DNA from: Bacillus sp. FJAT-49736
GTDB lineage: Bacteria > Bacillota > Bacilli > Bacillales > Bacillaceae_C
Direction of reading: 5' to 3'
DNA length: 64,000 nucleotides
Assembly: GCF_018343615.1 (NCBI RefSeq)
Contig: NZ_JAGYPI010000001.1
Location: 62,001-126,000, forward strand
Part shown: in pieces, positions 7,729 to 16,853 of the stretch
Position numbering within the stretch: the first letter of the stretch is position 1
Layout of the letters: the number at the start of each line of letters is the position of its first letter
Position numbers and translations under genes: made by a program
Notes under the pieces: generated by a model
Database searches by the model: none
What the model was told of the DNA's origin: nothing
The model's input: only the letters and a program-made list of their open reading frames with translations

Positions 7729-8742
7729 ATGACTGCACATACTCGTATTAAAATACCGGATGGATTTTGGGCAGGACTGTACCAACTTGGAGTTACGGCT
7801 CAAGATGTGGTTAGGAAATCGAAATTGCCACTTACGGTAATCACTGAATCTGTTGTTACTACTGAGCAATATTTCGCAATATGGCAAACATATTCCGATC
7901 TTATCGGTGATATGGAAGCGGCGATAATTAAGCTTCAGACAGTATTTAAAACATCTCATTATCCACCGTCTGTACTGGCAGCTTACCATGCTCGTGACTA
8001 CCGGGATGCTCTAAATAGAATGGCTCGGTACAAAGAAATGTGTCCTCCTGAAAATATTCGCATTGTGGAGGAAGGTGGAAGTTGTACCATCGAAGTGGAA
8101 TGGTCGGATACTGATCAACCTGGTCCACCGTTGCTTGTTGGAACTACGCTTGCATTTTTACTGGAGCTTGGGAGACGTGGTACGGGTTTGCCTTTAAAAG
8201 CGAGCTTAGTAGAATTTAAACATACCATGAATCAAGTACAAGAAATGGAAGATTACTTTGGTTGTCCTATCCAAATTGGTGCAAAATGTAACAGATTGAC
8301 ATTGCATAGAGAAGATTTGGATCGCCCATTTGTTTCTTACAATGCTGAATTACTGGACATATTAACTCCCGTACTCGACCAAACGTTGGACGAACAGAAA
8401 CGTCGTCACTCTATAACGGAGATAGTTAAGTGGATACTAAAACGCAGTTTAACAGGAGATCTAGTAGAAATACAAAATGTAGCAAGTGAGTTGGGAATGA
8501 GCGAACGTACCCTACAGCGCCGGCTAAATGACGAACAAACAAGCTTCAAACAGCTGTTGAAAGATGCCCGCCATGAACTGGCAAGAGATTACTTGTCAAA
8601 TCCTTATTTAGATATTAAAGAAGTTGCTTTTCTTGTAGGATATAAAGATCAGAGCTCGTTCTATCGAGCCTTTCGTGGTTGGGAAGGTATTACCCCGTTG
8701 AATTGGCGTGCTGAATATGTAAATATAAATTCAAAAAATTGA
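7729..8742 (+). CDS. AraC family transcriptional regulator
   Basis: This is a 337-residue regulator. The N-terminal part (about 20-200) resembles the AraC arabinose-binding-type sensor domain of the OruR/ArgR-like subgroup. The C-terminal 100 residues hold two helix-turn-helix motifs: VASELGMSERTLQRRLNDE (about 247-265) and VAFLVGYKDQSSFYRAFRGW (about 297-316). It probably controls the SDR gene that begins 40 nt downstream in the same direction. GAGAGGTG precedes the ATG by 7-9 nt. Confidence 0.9.
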   Translation: MTAHTRIKIPDGFWAGLYQLGVTAQDVVRKSKLPLTVITESVVTTEQYFAIWQTYSDLIGDMEAAIIKLQTVFKTSHYPPSVLAAYHARDYRDALNRMARYKEMCPPENIRIVEEGGSCTIEVEWSDTDQPGPPLLVGTTLAFLLELGRRGTGLPLKASLVEFKHTMNQVQEMEDYFGCPIQIGAKCNRLTLHREDLDRPFVSYNAELLDILTPVLDQTLDEQKRRHSITEIVKWILKRSLTGDLVEIQNVASELGMSERTLQRRLNDEQTSFKQLLKDARHELARDYLSNPYLDIKEVAFLVGYKDQSSFYRAFRGWEGITPLNWRAEYVNINSKN

Positions 8743-8782
8743 AACCGTCTTAAATGATGAAACGTAAAGGAGAAGTAATAGG

Positions 8783-9577
8783 ATGGAAATGGGATTAAAA
8801 AATAAAACAGCCTTAGTAACAGGCTCCACAAAAGGAATAGGTAAAGCAATTGCTATAGAACTGGCAAAAGAAGGAGTTAATGTCATTATAAATGGACGTA
8901 ATGATGGAGAGGTAGAACGAACGGTAAAGGAAATCAAATCAACTTTCCCAGCAACTTCTCCCCAGAATGCTACAGCTGATATCGTTGATGCCCAACAAAG
9001 AGAAGCATTATTTAAAAAATTCCCCAGTGTCGATATTTTAGTGAACAACATAGGAATATATGAAATTATGCAATATGAAGATATTACCGATGAAATATGG
9101 GAGAAATACTTCCGTACTAACGTATTAGCTGCAAATGGATTATCCAAATATTATTTAACGAAAATGTTGGGAAATAATGATGGCCGCATTATCTTTATTG
9201 CAAGTGAAGAAGCAGTAATGCCTTCTGGACAGATGCCTCAGTATTGTATGACAAAATCCATGCTTTTATCATTGTCAAAAAGCTTATCTAAATTAACAAA
9301 AGGAACCGAAGTTACAATCAATACGATTATGCCTGGACCTACGCTTTCAGAAAATGTACAACAAATTATTGAGGGTATTTACAATAATGATAACATTTCT
9401 TTTTCAGAAAAAGAAAGACAATTTATGATTAATAATCTACCTCAATCTGAAATTCAGCGATTTATTAAACCTCTGGAAATAGGCAGACTAGCTGCATTCT
9501 TATGCAGTCCATATGCATCTGCATTTAAGGGATCTCCAATCCGTATGGATGGAGGAATGGTTCCAACCATTTATTAA
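8783..9577 (+). CDS. SDR family oxidoreductase
   Basis: This is a 264-residue classical short-chain dehydrogenase. It has the cofactor motif TGSTKGIG (about residues 14-21), NNIG in place of NNAG, a catalytic serine in FIASEEA and the YxxxK pair in YCMTK. The C-terminal segment RMDGG is also typical. The reaction is NAD(P)-linked oxidation or reduction of an unknown alcohol or ketone. AAAGGAG lies 8-12 nt before the ATG. It follows the AraC gene by 40 nt, so the two are probably one regulator-target unit. Confidence 0.9.
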   Translation: MEMGLKNKTALVTGSTKGIGKAIAIELAKEGVNVIINGRNDGEVERTVKEIKSTFPATSPQNATADIVDAQQREALFKKFPSVDILVNNIGIYEIMQYEDITDEIWEKYFRTNVLAANGLSKYYLTKMLGNNDGRIIFIASEEAVMPSGQMPQYCMTKSMLLSLSKSLSKLTKGTEVTINTIMPGPTLSENVQQIIEGIYNNDNISFSEKERQFMINNLPQSEIQRFIKPLEIGRLAAFLCSPYASAFKGSPIRMDGGMVPTIY

Positions 9578-9766
9578 AATTAATATTTGCTACTATATAT
9601 TTTAGTATATTTGCATGTCTCATGGCATGTATGGTTATTTTCAGGCATAGGGAAAATATCCAAAGGCTGCTTTCGGGAACAGAAAGTAAACTAAATTTTT
9701 TAATTAATTCGCGACTTTGAGCATGTAATGCATTTAAACTAAAGAAAATAAGAGTTTAACATTGGG

Positions 9767-9795
9767 GCTGTCATCGCAGGCAGCTTTTTCTTTTT
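9767..9795 (+). terminator. Terminator with adjoining repeat tail
   Basis: GCTGTC / GGCAGC stem (one G-U pair) is followed by TTTTTCTTTTT. Directly behind it (9796-9830) comes a degenerate GTACAAAACGGGGCAGTTAG tail of the dispersed repeat. No gene is visible in the rest of 9578-9892. Confidence 0.65.
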
Positions 9796-9892
9796 GTACA
9801 AAACGGGGCAGTTAGTACATTAACTAGTTTCACATTTAACTAGGACATACCTTTGAAAATGTTGAATAAAGTATAAATAAGAGGTATTCGAT

Positions 9893-10222
9893 ATGGAGTT
9901 GATTTCTATGGATGAATGGAAAAAGGTTGTACTTAGATCGACTGAGGTCATTGCATTCTTATCAATCGGTTTACTTTGCACGGTATATATTTTAAGACCT
10001 GTTTACGAGAATAATGGAATTCAATTTACTGGAAATGTATGGGTGGATTGGTTTGGAGTTTCTTATATATTATTCGTCTTATTCTCATTGATAGTTGGTT
10101 TGTGTATATCTAAGGAAAGTATTTATAAACAGAGACTTACATCGATAATATTTTGGTTTATTTTTATTGGTTCAAATTATGTAGTCTTTATCCCTTTTCT
10201 AAAAGAGGAAAATCTATTCTAA
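9893..10222 (+). CDS. Hypothetical membrane protein with three predicted TM segments
   Basis: This is a 109-residue protein. Hydrophobic stretches lie at about residues 17-35 (AFLSIGLLCTVYIL), 53-73 (VSYILFVLFSLIVGLCI) and 83-102 (IIFWFIFIGSNYVVFI), separated by short polar loops. GAGGT lies 8 nt upstream of ATG 9893; a second ATG at 9908 is possible. I do not recognise the family and see no functional clue in the neighbours. It is followed by a copy of the hairpin repeat. Confidence 0.6.
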   Translation: MELISMDEWKKVVLRSTEVIAFLSIGLLCTVYILRPVYENNGIQFTGNVWVDWFGVSYILFVLFSLIVGLCISKESIYKQRLTSIIFWFIFIGSNYVVFIPFLKEENLF

Positions 10223-10270
10223 GCTAAAAATAAGGAAGAAAAAATATTATTATTTTCTCAACAAAAAGAT

Positions 10271-10318
10271 GCGTTGATCCAAGAGGGATTAACGCTTTTT
10301 TGTTGAAGTTCTTATTGG
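10271..10318 (+). repeat. Dispersed hairpin-plus-tail repeat copy
   Basis: GCGTTGATCC / GGATTAACGC hairpin (10271-10295) plus T-run and TGTTGAAGTTCTTATT tail. It probably terminates the preceding membrane-protein gene and reaches the ribosome-site region of the next gene. Confidence 0.7.
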
Positions 10319-10524
10319 ACAAAAGGGGGAGGTTACTTAAAGATGAATGGTACGCAGTAAAATTAATATACGAATTTTTAATAACAGGAGAACCTGACCC
10401 AGCAAAGATTGATCAAGATTACAATACAGATAAACAATATGAGGAAAACATTATTATAGTTAAAGCAAACTCTTTTGAGCATGCATTTTCAATAGCTGAA
10501 ATGAGGGCAAAAGAAAAAGAATGA
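10300..10524 (+). CDS. DUF4288-type small protein with a damaged start
   Basis: The open frame encodes WYAVKLIYEFLITGEPDPAK and then IVKANSFEHAFSIAEMRAKE, which resembles DUF4288 proteins (WYAVK start, small cytoplasmic). Homologues I know begin near MKWYAVK. Here a good ribosome site AGGGGGAGG (10324-10332) is followed 10 nt later by ATG AATGGTAC, which would read M-K-W-Y if one A were present; as it stands the ATG (10343) is out of frame. The only in-frame starts are TTG codons at 10300/10303 and 10315, inside the preceding repeat and without a ribosome site. The gene may be a fresh pseudogene, or the sequence may miss one base. Confidence 0.55.
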   Translation: MLKFLLDKRGRLLKDEWYAVKLIYEFLITGEPDPAKIDQDYNTDKQYEENIIIVKANSFEHAFSIAEMRAKEKE

Positions 10525-10852
10525 TTATATAAGCAAAAATCAAACCATTTATTTTCCCACCCCCCTTCCTGCATTTAACCTCCTATATTTAACCACTTTG
10601 CAAATGTTTATAAAAATAAAGAGACTTACAGAATGTAACATGAAAATAGCATACTCTCATTATGGTATCTCTATAATTGATGTAACCTTTTCCTGAAATT
10701 ATACGTCTAAAATAGAAGTATTTTCACGATAAAAGGGTGGGATGAAGCAGCTTTATGATTCCATCTAAAATTAGGTAAGTCCCATTGACGTTACAAGTGT
10801 TTTAATGGATGTCGATCACATTTTATCTTATTACATATGGGAGGAATTTTAT
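10525..10852. other. Intergenic region without recognisable gene
   Basis: AT-rich stretch before the lipoprotein gene. I see no coding remnant, no clear terminator and no strong promoter. Confidence 0.4.
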
Positions 10853-12082
10853 TTGAAGAAACATATTATGATTTTAATGTTTTTCTTAATTGGTAGTTTA
10901 CTTATTGGTTGTAGTACAAAATCGAATACCGTTATTAAAAAAGAGGTATCGGAGAAAAAGGTATTGATTAATGAGATACCGAAGAAAGAGGATAAAATTG
11001 TCATTACAGCACAAAAAGGTACACCTGAATGGACTTTTGAAAACTTGGTGAAAGCAGTTGAGGAAAAAAATCAGTCTGATTTTATGAAATTTCAAAATAA
11101 AAACAACGAAGTGTTTTTTAAGGAACAACAAAGATGGATCGAAGAGGTCATTTACAAAAAAGATCACGGTTTTAAAATTTCCATTTCTTTCTACGGTTTT
11201 CAACAAGAAAGTGATTCCAAGGGAACAGTTGTATTCTCCGTACAAATGGACGATCAAACAAAAGGCAGTAAAACGAATGCCGTTACATATGAATGTATCA
11301 AAGAGGGGAATGTTTGGCTGCTCAATGATGTACCGTTTAAAAAATTATCAGATGATTCTAATGGTATTACTGTTTTTTATACAGAAGATCAAAGGGAAGC
11401 TGCCAAGACAATGATGACTGATGCAAAAGATATTGTTGCTTTTTATTCTGAGAATTTTCATTGGAAACCAAATCCGATTTCGATAAAGATTTATTCCTCC
11501 GATGAGGAGGCATCGGCTACAGTGCCCTATATACAGCTTTCAGGATGGAATGAAACGGGAGAATCATTAAAAATTTCAACCGAGCAACAGCCTATTTCCT
11601 CTGTTTTTTCCATATTAGCACATGAACTTACGCACAAGATGTTAAGTGATCTTTCAAATGATAATGCTTCTTTGTATATTCAAGAGGGATTTGCTACTTA
11701 TTTAGAAAATAGAGTACAACGGGATAAGGCCGGAGCAATTCATTTCAATCAAAGGATAGTCGATGAAAAAGCAAAAAAAGCGATTGAAGTATCAAAAAGT
11801 ATATTATCAATCGAGGAACTTGGAAAAATTGACCCTTTAGATCCAGAAACCTCGTTTCCTTTATATCGTGATGGGTCTCTCATTTCAAATTATCTTGTCT
11901 TAACCTATGGAATAGACAAATATTTAGAGATGTTAAACTACCTTTCAACATTTGATTATATTGATAAAAGGGCTGAACATAAGTTAGCTATACTGGATAA
12001 AAGAACTGTGGAAGCACTAGAAAAGGTATATGGGTCAACAAAGGAGCTTTCGGCAGCCTATAAGGATTTTTATTTAAAATAA
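10853..12082 (+). CDS. Lipoprotein with gluzincin-type metallopeptidase domain
   Basis: This is a 409-residue protein. A TTG start at 10853 follows GGGAGGAATT and gives a clean lipoprotein signal: KKH, a hydrophobic core and the lipobox LLIGC (Cys about residue 20). An earlier in-frame start at 10805 would spoil the signal. The N-terminal half (about 55-190) looks like a substrate- or wall-binding NTF2-like domain. The C-terminal half has LAHELTHKML (HExxH, about residues 256-265) and EGFATYLE about 20 residues on, the zinc and third-ligand pattern of gluzincin (peptidase MA-like) enzymes. It is likely anchored on the outer face of the membrane; the substrate is unknown. Confidence 0.82.
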   Translation: MKKHIMILMFFLIGSLLIGCSTKSNTVIKKEVSEKKVLINEIPKKEDKIVITAQKGTPEWTFENLVKAVEEKNQSDFMKFQNKNNEVFFKEQQRWIEEVIYKKDHGFKISISFYGFQQESDSKGTVVFSVQMDDQTKGSKTNAVTYECIKEGNVWLLNDVPFKKLSDDSNGITVFYTEDQREAAKTMMTDAKDIVAFYSENFHWKPNPISIKIYSSDEEASATVPYIQLSGWNETGESLKISTEQQPISSVFSILAHELTHKMLSDLSNDNASLYIQEGFATYLENRVQRDKAGAIHFNQRIVDEKAKKAIEVSKSILSIEELGKIDPLDPETSFPLYRDGSLISNYLVLTYGIDKYLEMLNYLSTFDYIDKRAEHKLAILDKRTVEALEKVYGSTKELSAAYKDFYLK

Positions 12083-12240
12083 AGTAATAACGGAGATTGT
12101 GTAGCTTTGTACTTAAACTATCAGGTGCATTAGTTCAAACTTAAAAGCAGATTTTGGAGCAACACTTGATAAGAAGAATCAATTTGCTCTTTATCCATGA
12201 TATTATAAAGCTATGATTTCAGTTGCAAGGAGAGTAATAT

Positions 12241-13206
12241 ATGAAAAATATTATCGAAACATTCGAAGGATCAAAGCATTTTCGACTGAAACAAGTGGCC
12301 GATGGGGTATTTGCAGCAATCTCCATTCCTGGTACCGGCTCTGTAGGAAATGCAGCAATCATCGACTTAGGTGATTCAACTATTGTGGTGGATACCTTCA
12401 CGACTATACACGCTGCAGAAGATTTAAAGGCCGCGGCAATGTATCTGACGGGAAACCCAGCTTCCTATGTAATCAACACGCATTGGCACAGTGACCATAC
12501 AAGCGGAAATCAAGTGTTTGCTTCTGAAGCACAGATAATTTCTACTTCTGCCACACGTGAAATTATGGATACATTTGGGAGGAACAGGTTGGCCCAGCAA
12601 TTGTCAAACCCGAAACCGATTTTTCAGGCTATCGACGAAATAGAGACGAAAATTCAAAATGAGACGGATGAAAATTTAAAAAGAGACATGCAATGGGAGA
12701 ATGCTAGTGATCGTGAGTATATGAAAATACTACCTGAATTGGTTTATACGCTACCAAACATTACCTTTGATCATCACATGAAAATTCATGGTAGTGACCG
12801 AACAGTGCAACTTATTACGTATGGAGGCGGTCACACGCAAAGTGATGCATTTGTGTACCTCCCTGAACAAAAAATTGCCATCATGGGGGATTTAGTGCTA
12901 TCGAAGCATCATCCTGTATTGAACAATGCAAATCCACATGAATGGTTGAATATTTTAGAGCAAGTCGAACTACTTAATATAGAAACTATAATTCCGGGAC
13001 ATGGGGAAGTCTGCTCCATGAAAGAACTTTATGAGGTAAAAGATTACATAAAGAATATCGTGGTATTGGTGGAGGAAACGGTTCAAAGTAATAGAAATAT
13101 TAATGATATTTCCATACCAAATGCGTATCAAGATTGGTATTTTTCTACCTATTTCAAGTCGAATTTGCAAAAAGTTTATGATGTGACAATTAAATCAACG
13201 GATTAA
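12241..13206 (+). CDS. MBL-fold metallo-hydrolase
   Basis: This is a 321-residue metallo-beta-lactamase-fold protein. The metal motif HWHSDH (about residues 81-86) fits HxHxDH, followed by GGGHTQSDAFVYL (about 197-209), MGDLVLSKHHP (about 216-226) and IIPGHGE (about 249-255). Together these supply the five histidines and two aspartates of a binuclear site. Family members hydrolyse thioesters, lactones, beta-lactams and other bonds; the substrate is not predictable. AAGGAGAG lies 7 nt before the ATG. It is monocistronic. Confidence 0.9.
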   Translation: MKNIIETFEGSKHFRLKQVADGVFAAISIPGTGSVGNAAIIDLGDSTIVVDTFTTIHAAEDLKAAAMYLTGNPASYVINTHWHSDHTSGNQVFASEAQIISTSATREIMDTFGRNRLAQQLSNPKPIFQAIDEIETKIQNETDENLKRDMQWENASDREYMKILPELVYTLPNITFDHHMKIHGSDRTVQLITYGGGHTQSDAFVYLPEQKIAIMGDLVLSKHHPVLNNANPHEWLNILEQVELLNIETIIPGHGEVCSMKELYEVKDYIKNIVVLVEETVQSNRNINDISIPNAYQDWYFSTYFKSNLQKVYDVTIKSTD

Positions 13207-13636
13207 GGAATATGTTTTTTTAAATTCCTAAAAAAGATGAGCTTTTCTTACTTGAGGTAATGGCCAGGTTAGTTGAAGAAAGAAATAAATACCTCTCCTG
13301 GAGCGGCTATAATGAAAAATAAATAATATCACTTGATATGGATTCTTAAGGTATGTCTGACAGAGATATTTCATTCTCTGTCTTTTTTTTGTCTAAAAAA
13401 CTGCTAAGTCGGAAGTCTGAAATAAAAATAAATCTCTAGCACAATTATAAAGGTTTTGAAAATAAGGTAATCTAGTATCATCAGTGAATACCCTACGGGG
13501 GTACCACAATATTTTGCGGTAACCCCCAAAAAGAGTGCGGTTTTTAATGTGATCAAACTAAGTACAATAGGAATCAGTGGGGAGTCAATAACAAATAATT
13601 ACATTTTTAATTAGAAAATGGAGGAAGGAATATAAA
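13207..13636. other. Intergenic region with a repeat tail and a GC-rich inverted repeat
   Basis: It contains a TAATGGCCAGGTTAGTTGAA repeat tail (13258-13277), a terminator (listed separately) and an imperfect inverted repeat GGGGGTACC / GGTAACCCCC (about 13497-13528) about 110 nt before the DJ-1 gene. The last could be an operator or RNA stem for that gene. No coding remnant was found. Confidence 0.4.
13359..13390 (+). terminator. Rho-independent terminator
   Basis: GACAGAGA / TCTCTGTC (13359-13366 / 13375-13382) is followed by TTTTTTTT. It lies 150 nt after the MBL gene with only a decayed repeat between. Confidence 0.85.
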
Positions 13637-15025
13637 ATGAAAAAGTTAGTATTACGTATAGCTGTTTATGTATTGATTTTGCTCGTGTTTGTGGGAGGGA
13701 TCGAGTTCTATGGTTTTAAACGTCATCAAAAAGATTTTTACTTTAACGTCCGTCATGAGCCTGTTCCTTCACTACAAGGGGCGGTAGTACCTCAGTATGA
13801 TCCTTATAAGCCCACCGTGGCAGTTATGATGGCGGATTCATCCATAACAACGGAAGATTTCGATTTTCTCATTCCATATACATTGTTTTCTATGACGGAT
13901 GCCTACAATGTATATGCAGTTGCACCTGACAAAAACATTAAGACCTTATCAGGAGGTTTGGATGTAATCCCACATTACTCTTATAAAGAATTAGATCAAT
14001 TATTAGGTAAAAGTCCCGATATTGTCGTGGTCCCTTACATGCCAAGCATTAAGGAGAAAAAATATCAACCAACTCGCGAATGGATTCAGAAGCACTCTAA
14101 TAGCAAAACTACCTTTTTAAGTATTTGTGGCGGTTCAGTGAATCTAGCTGATGCAGGCTTATTAAAAGGCAAATCAGCCACTTCCCATTGGCAGAACATA
14201 CCTTTATTTAAGAAGCAATATCCTAATACAAATTGGAAAGAGAATGTGAGGTATGTTCAGGAAGGTAACATATTAACCACTGCTGGTCAAAGTGCAGGTA
14301 TCGACGGTGTGCTCCATCTGATAGCTCAGCAGTTAGGAGAACCTATGGCAGCAAAAATTTCGAAGGAAATCCACTATCCTTCGTATTACTTTGTTCAAAA
14401 TCCAAAAGTGGATCAACCTTTTAAAACCGATATAAAATTTGCAACATATTGGCTAAATATTGGATTCCATTGGAATAAGAAACAAATGGGGGTACTTCTG
14501 TATAAGGATATGGATGAAATGGCTTTATCTTCTATATTTGATTCTTATGGAGACACCGGAACGACACAAGTCTTAACCGTTTCTAGTTCAGATGCACCAA
14601 TTACAACGAAGCATCATCTTAATATACTGGCTAGACATCCAATATTGAATGTTCCAAAACTAGACAAAATGATTATACCCGGTGGCGACGCAAAATCCCT
14701 AGCTGCAGCCGATATAAAACTTTGGGATAAAAAGGATAATGCAAAAGAAACACTTTTGATTCATAGTGATTCACCAAACAGATATGTATTCGAAGCACCT
14801 TTGGAAGACTTAGCAAAACAAGAGGACCTTTTAACTGCAAAGCATGCTGCCAAACGATTTGAATATCGCGCGAATGGTATCCATCTTGAGGGCAAAACAT
14901 TTCCTCTGGAAACTTACGGCTATTTACTGCTAACTGGTTTACTAGCTTTGTTAGTAGCTTTCTATATTGACAGGCGATTCATTATGAAGAAATCCATTTT
15001 CAAATCGTATAAACAAGCCAGTTGA
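13637..15025 (+). CDS. Membrane-anchored DJ-1/PfpI family protein with two GATase-like domains
   Basis: This is a 462-residue protein with a transmembrane segment at each end (about residues 5-24 and 428-450, YGYLLLTGLLALLVAFYI). Between them lie two class I glutamine-amidotransferase-like halves. The first has the nucleophile-elbow cysteine in LSICGGSVNLADAGLL followed by SATSHW, as in GlxA-type AraC regulators and isonitrile hydratase-like enzymes. The second (about 260-410) contains PGGDAKSLA but no matching cysteine, so only one site looks catalytic. No helix-turn-helix is present. The topology suggests both domains sit on one side of the membrane. AGGAAGG precedes the ATG. Function unknown. 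Confidence 0.83.
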   Translation: MKKLVLRIAVYVLILLVFVGGIEFYGFKRHQKDFYFNVRHEPVPSLQGAVVPQYDPYKPTVAVMMADSSITTEDFDFLIPYTLFSMTDAYNVYAVAPDKNIKTLSGGLDVIPHYSYKELDQLLGKSPDIVVVPYMPSIKEKKYQPTREWIQKHSNSKTTFLSICGGSVNLADAGLLKGKSATSHWQNIPLFKKQYPNTNWKENVRYVQEGNILTTAGQSAGIDGVLHLIAQQLGEPMAAKISKEIHYPSYYFVQNPKVDQPFKTDIKFATYWLNIGFHWNKKQMGVLLYKDMDEMALSSIFDSYGDTGTTQVLTVSSSDAPITTKHHLNILARHPILNVPKLDKMIIPGGDAKSLAAADIKLWDKKDNAKETLLIHSDSPNRYVFEAPLEDLAKQEDLLTAKHAAKRFEYRANGIHLEGKTFPLETYGYLLLTGLLALLVAFYIDRRFIMKKSIFKSYKQAS

Positions 15026-15028
15026 TTA

Positions 15029-15050
15029 CTGCCGCCTTCGGGCGGTTTTT
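15029..15050 (+). terminator. Rho-independent terminator
   Basis: GCCGCC-TTCG-GGCGGT tetraloop hairpin (15031-15046) followed by TTTT, directly after the DJ-1-like gene. Confidence 0.93.
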
Positions 15051-15208
15051 GATTCTTAGCGTTTTATCATTATAGTAAATGAACAAAAAAGTGATAACGG
15101 ATATTTAGTCAACATAGCGATCCTACCGGGAGCAACCAAAAGAATGAGTGCGTTTTAACAAGCTAAAAGTGGTTTTCCTAGTTTACAAGAAAGATATAGT
15201 TTAAGTAA

Positions 15209-15262
15209 CGGGTGCGTTGCTCTAAGAAGGAATAACGCTATTTTTGTGGAAGTATTAAGATA
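15209..15262 (+). repeat. Dispersed hairpin-plus-tail repeat copy
   Basis: GCGTTGCTCT and GGAATAACGC arms (15213-15238), then ATTTTTGTGGAAGTATTAAG tail. It is diverged, with several stem mismatches. Confidence 0.6.
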
Positions 15263-15322
15263 ACGTGACTTGGCTATTTGAAGTAAAGGGATAATTTTCA
15301 TGTGCGAGAGGAAGAAGAGAGA

Positions 15323-15733
15323 ATGTTATTCATTATTGGAGTAGTATTAGGGGTTGTTATTTCATTTCTTGGCTCACTTCTTATAAGCTTAATACCATAT
15401 ATACCATTGGTTCCAGTATTTTTAGCTTCCGTCATCCCTTCTATTTTCGTTTTTGTAATCGTAGCATTTCGTACTAAGCCGGATGCAACAAAATTTACAT
15501 ATTGGCTAAAAGGCTTCATTTCTCTTTTTGTAATTAGCTTCTTTGCCTTTGCGATAAAGAACTATTTTGAAGCAAAAGCTGTTGCGAATAATCCAGGAAG
15601 CAGTCTAAACTGGGATGCAGTTATCCTTTTTAATATTTTATACTCATTGGGTGCAGCTTTGCTGATTTCACCAATCAGTTATCTTGCTATAAAATGGATT
15701 GCCCAATTTAAAAAGCAAAATATAGGAATCTAA
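15323..15733 (+). CDS. Hypothetical membrane protein, four TM segments
   Basis: This is a 136-residue hydrophobic protein. Predicted membrane segments are near residues 2-22 (LFIIGVVLGVVISFLGSLL), 28-48, 61-78 (ISLFVISFFAFAI) and 101-122 (ILYSLGAALLISPISYLA). ATG 15323 is chosen; GAGGAAGAAGAG is upstream at a somewhat long distance, and an in-frame GTG at 15302 is the alternative. I do not recognise the family. A diverged repeat tail (15785-15825) follows. Confidence 0.62.
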   Translation: MLFIIGVVLGVVISFLGSLLISLIPYIPLVPVFLASVIPSIFVFVIVAFRTKPDATKFTYWLKGFISLFVISFFAFAIKNYFEAKAVANNPGSSLNWDAVILFNILYSLGAALLISPISYLAIKWIAQFKKQNIGI

Positions 15734-15847
15734 ATATGTTTTAAAAGTGTCAGCTAAAGGGTACGTTTCCACAAAAGATGAAGATGTATTTTTTATTCAA
15801 GTAACTGGCAGGTTACGTTACTAATAGTTGCTTAAGGTTAAAATAAA

Positions 15848-15882
15848 AAAGCTTAGCTGAATATCTCTAAGCTTTATTTATA
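15848..15882 (-). terminator. Terminator of the merR gene (works in both directions)
   Basis: AAAGCTTAG / CTAAGCTTT stem. On the minus strand it is followed by TTTTATTTT, on the plus strand by ATTTAT. It lies 17 nt beyond the MerR stop. Confidence 0.82.
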
Positions 15883-15898
15883 CAAATATTTTTGGAAA

Positions 15899-16732
15899 TT
15901 AGCTCTCGGTTTGATTGATTTGTATCATAATCTTGGTGACATAATGTTCCTTATGATTCATTACAACGGTATCATAAATATACTCTTCAAAGACATAATC
16001 ACCTAATTCTAAATTTAAACGTTCCATCTCGGAGAAAATTCGCTGATATGTTTTATGTATTGTTTTCTCATCCCCAATATGATATCCACTGAGAAACTTA
16101 CCTTTTACACTTTTAAAGTAAGGATATCCTTCCTTTGGATTTGGTTGCTCAATGTATAAATAGCTATAATTAGTGAATTCTCCCTTTAGTATTTGCTCCC
16201 GTTTCGTTATTACCCCTATTGGGTAACCAGTATCAAGTTGTAGTACATCCAATTCATTAATAAAATCTGAAATGACCTCTACAAATTCCTCTGCAGTTAT
16301 ATTTTCAATGTTTCTACTTATATAAAGTGATGCTTCAGGGAATTGTTCAAGCGTAATTTGATTGAAGTCCAGATCTAGTGCTTCTTCCATTAAAGCTATT
16401 TTTGTGTCGATGATTTTTTCCTTCGCTTCGATCTCCTGACGTTTTTTTACTATCTCTTCTTTTTTTTGATACATGATGGACAAAAAACTTTCAGGCGATT
16501 TATTTTGCGTATATTGTTGAATATCGTTTAGCGACATATCAAGTTCCTTTAATAAATCAATCACAGAAAATAGCTCCAATTGGCGAATGGAATAAAAACG
16601 GTAACCTTTTTCGTTTTTATATTCCGGAGAAAAAAGCCCAATTTGATCATAATAAAAGAGGGTCTGTTTGTTTACTTTGCAAAGCTTCGCGAATTCCCCT
16701 GTCGTTAAATATTTTCCCTTTTTTTTATTCAT
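15899..16732 (-). CDS. MerR family transcriptional regulator (BmrR-like)
   Basis: This is a 277-residue regulator. The N-terminal MerR DNA-binding domain (about 8-75) contains LTTGEFAKLCKVNKQTLFYY and YRFYSIRQLELFSVI; a dimerisation coiled coil follows (about 80-120, KKEEIVKKRQEIEAKEKI). The C-terminal 150 residues resemble the GyrI-like/BmrR drug-binding domain. It is divergent from an MFS efflux gene, with a 17-nt perfect palindrome between, the usual arrangement for a multidrug-responsive activator. AAGGAGGAAC lies 7 nt before the ATG. Confidence 0.93.
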   Translation of the reverse strand: MNKKKGKYLTTGEFAKLCKVNKQTLFYYDQIGLFSPEYKNEKGYRFYSIRQLELFSVIDLLKELDMSLNDIQQYTQNKSPESFLSIMYQKKEEIVKKRQEIEAKEKIIDTKIALMEEALDLDFNQITLEQFPEASLYISRNIENITAEEFVEVISDFINELDVLQLDTGYPIGVITKREQILKGEFTNYSYLYIEQPNPKEGYPYFKSVKGKFLSGYHIGDEKTIHKTYQRIFSEMERLNLELGDYVFEEYIYDTVVMNHKEHYVTKIMIQINQTES

Positions 16733-16748
16733 TTTTACCGTTCCTCCT

Positions 16749-16776
16749 TGACTATATAGTTACTATATATAATACG
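16749..16776 (+). promoter_or_regulatory. MerR operator and efflux-pump promoter
   Basis: TTGACT (16749-16754) and TAATAC (16771-16776) are separated by 16 nt. Overlapping them is the palindrome TATATAGT-T-ACTATATA (16753-16769). The site lies directly behind the merR start, so it may serve both the pump gene and autoregulation. Confidence 0.65.
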
Positions 16777-16853
16777 ATGGGAATTGTAAAAAATAAAAAC
16801 AATCAAGTTAGTATGCGACTGCGGTAATTAGTTTGTTAAGGAGTATGTAAAAG

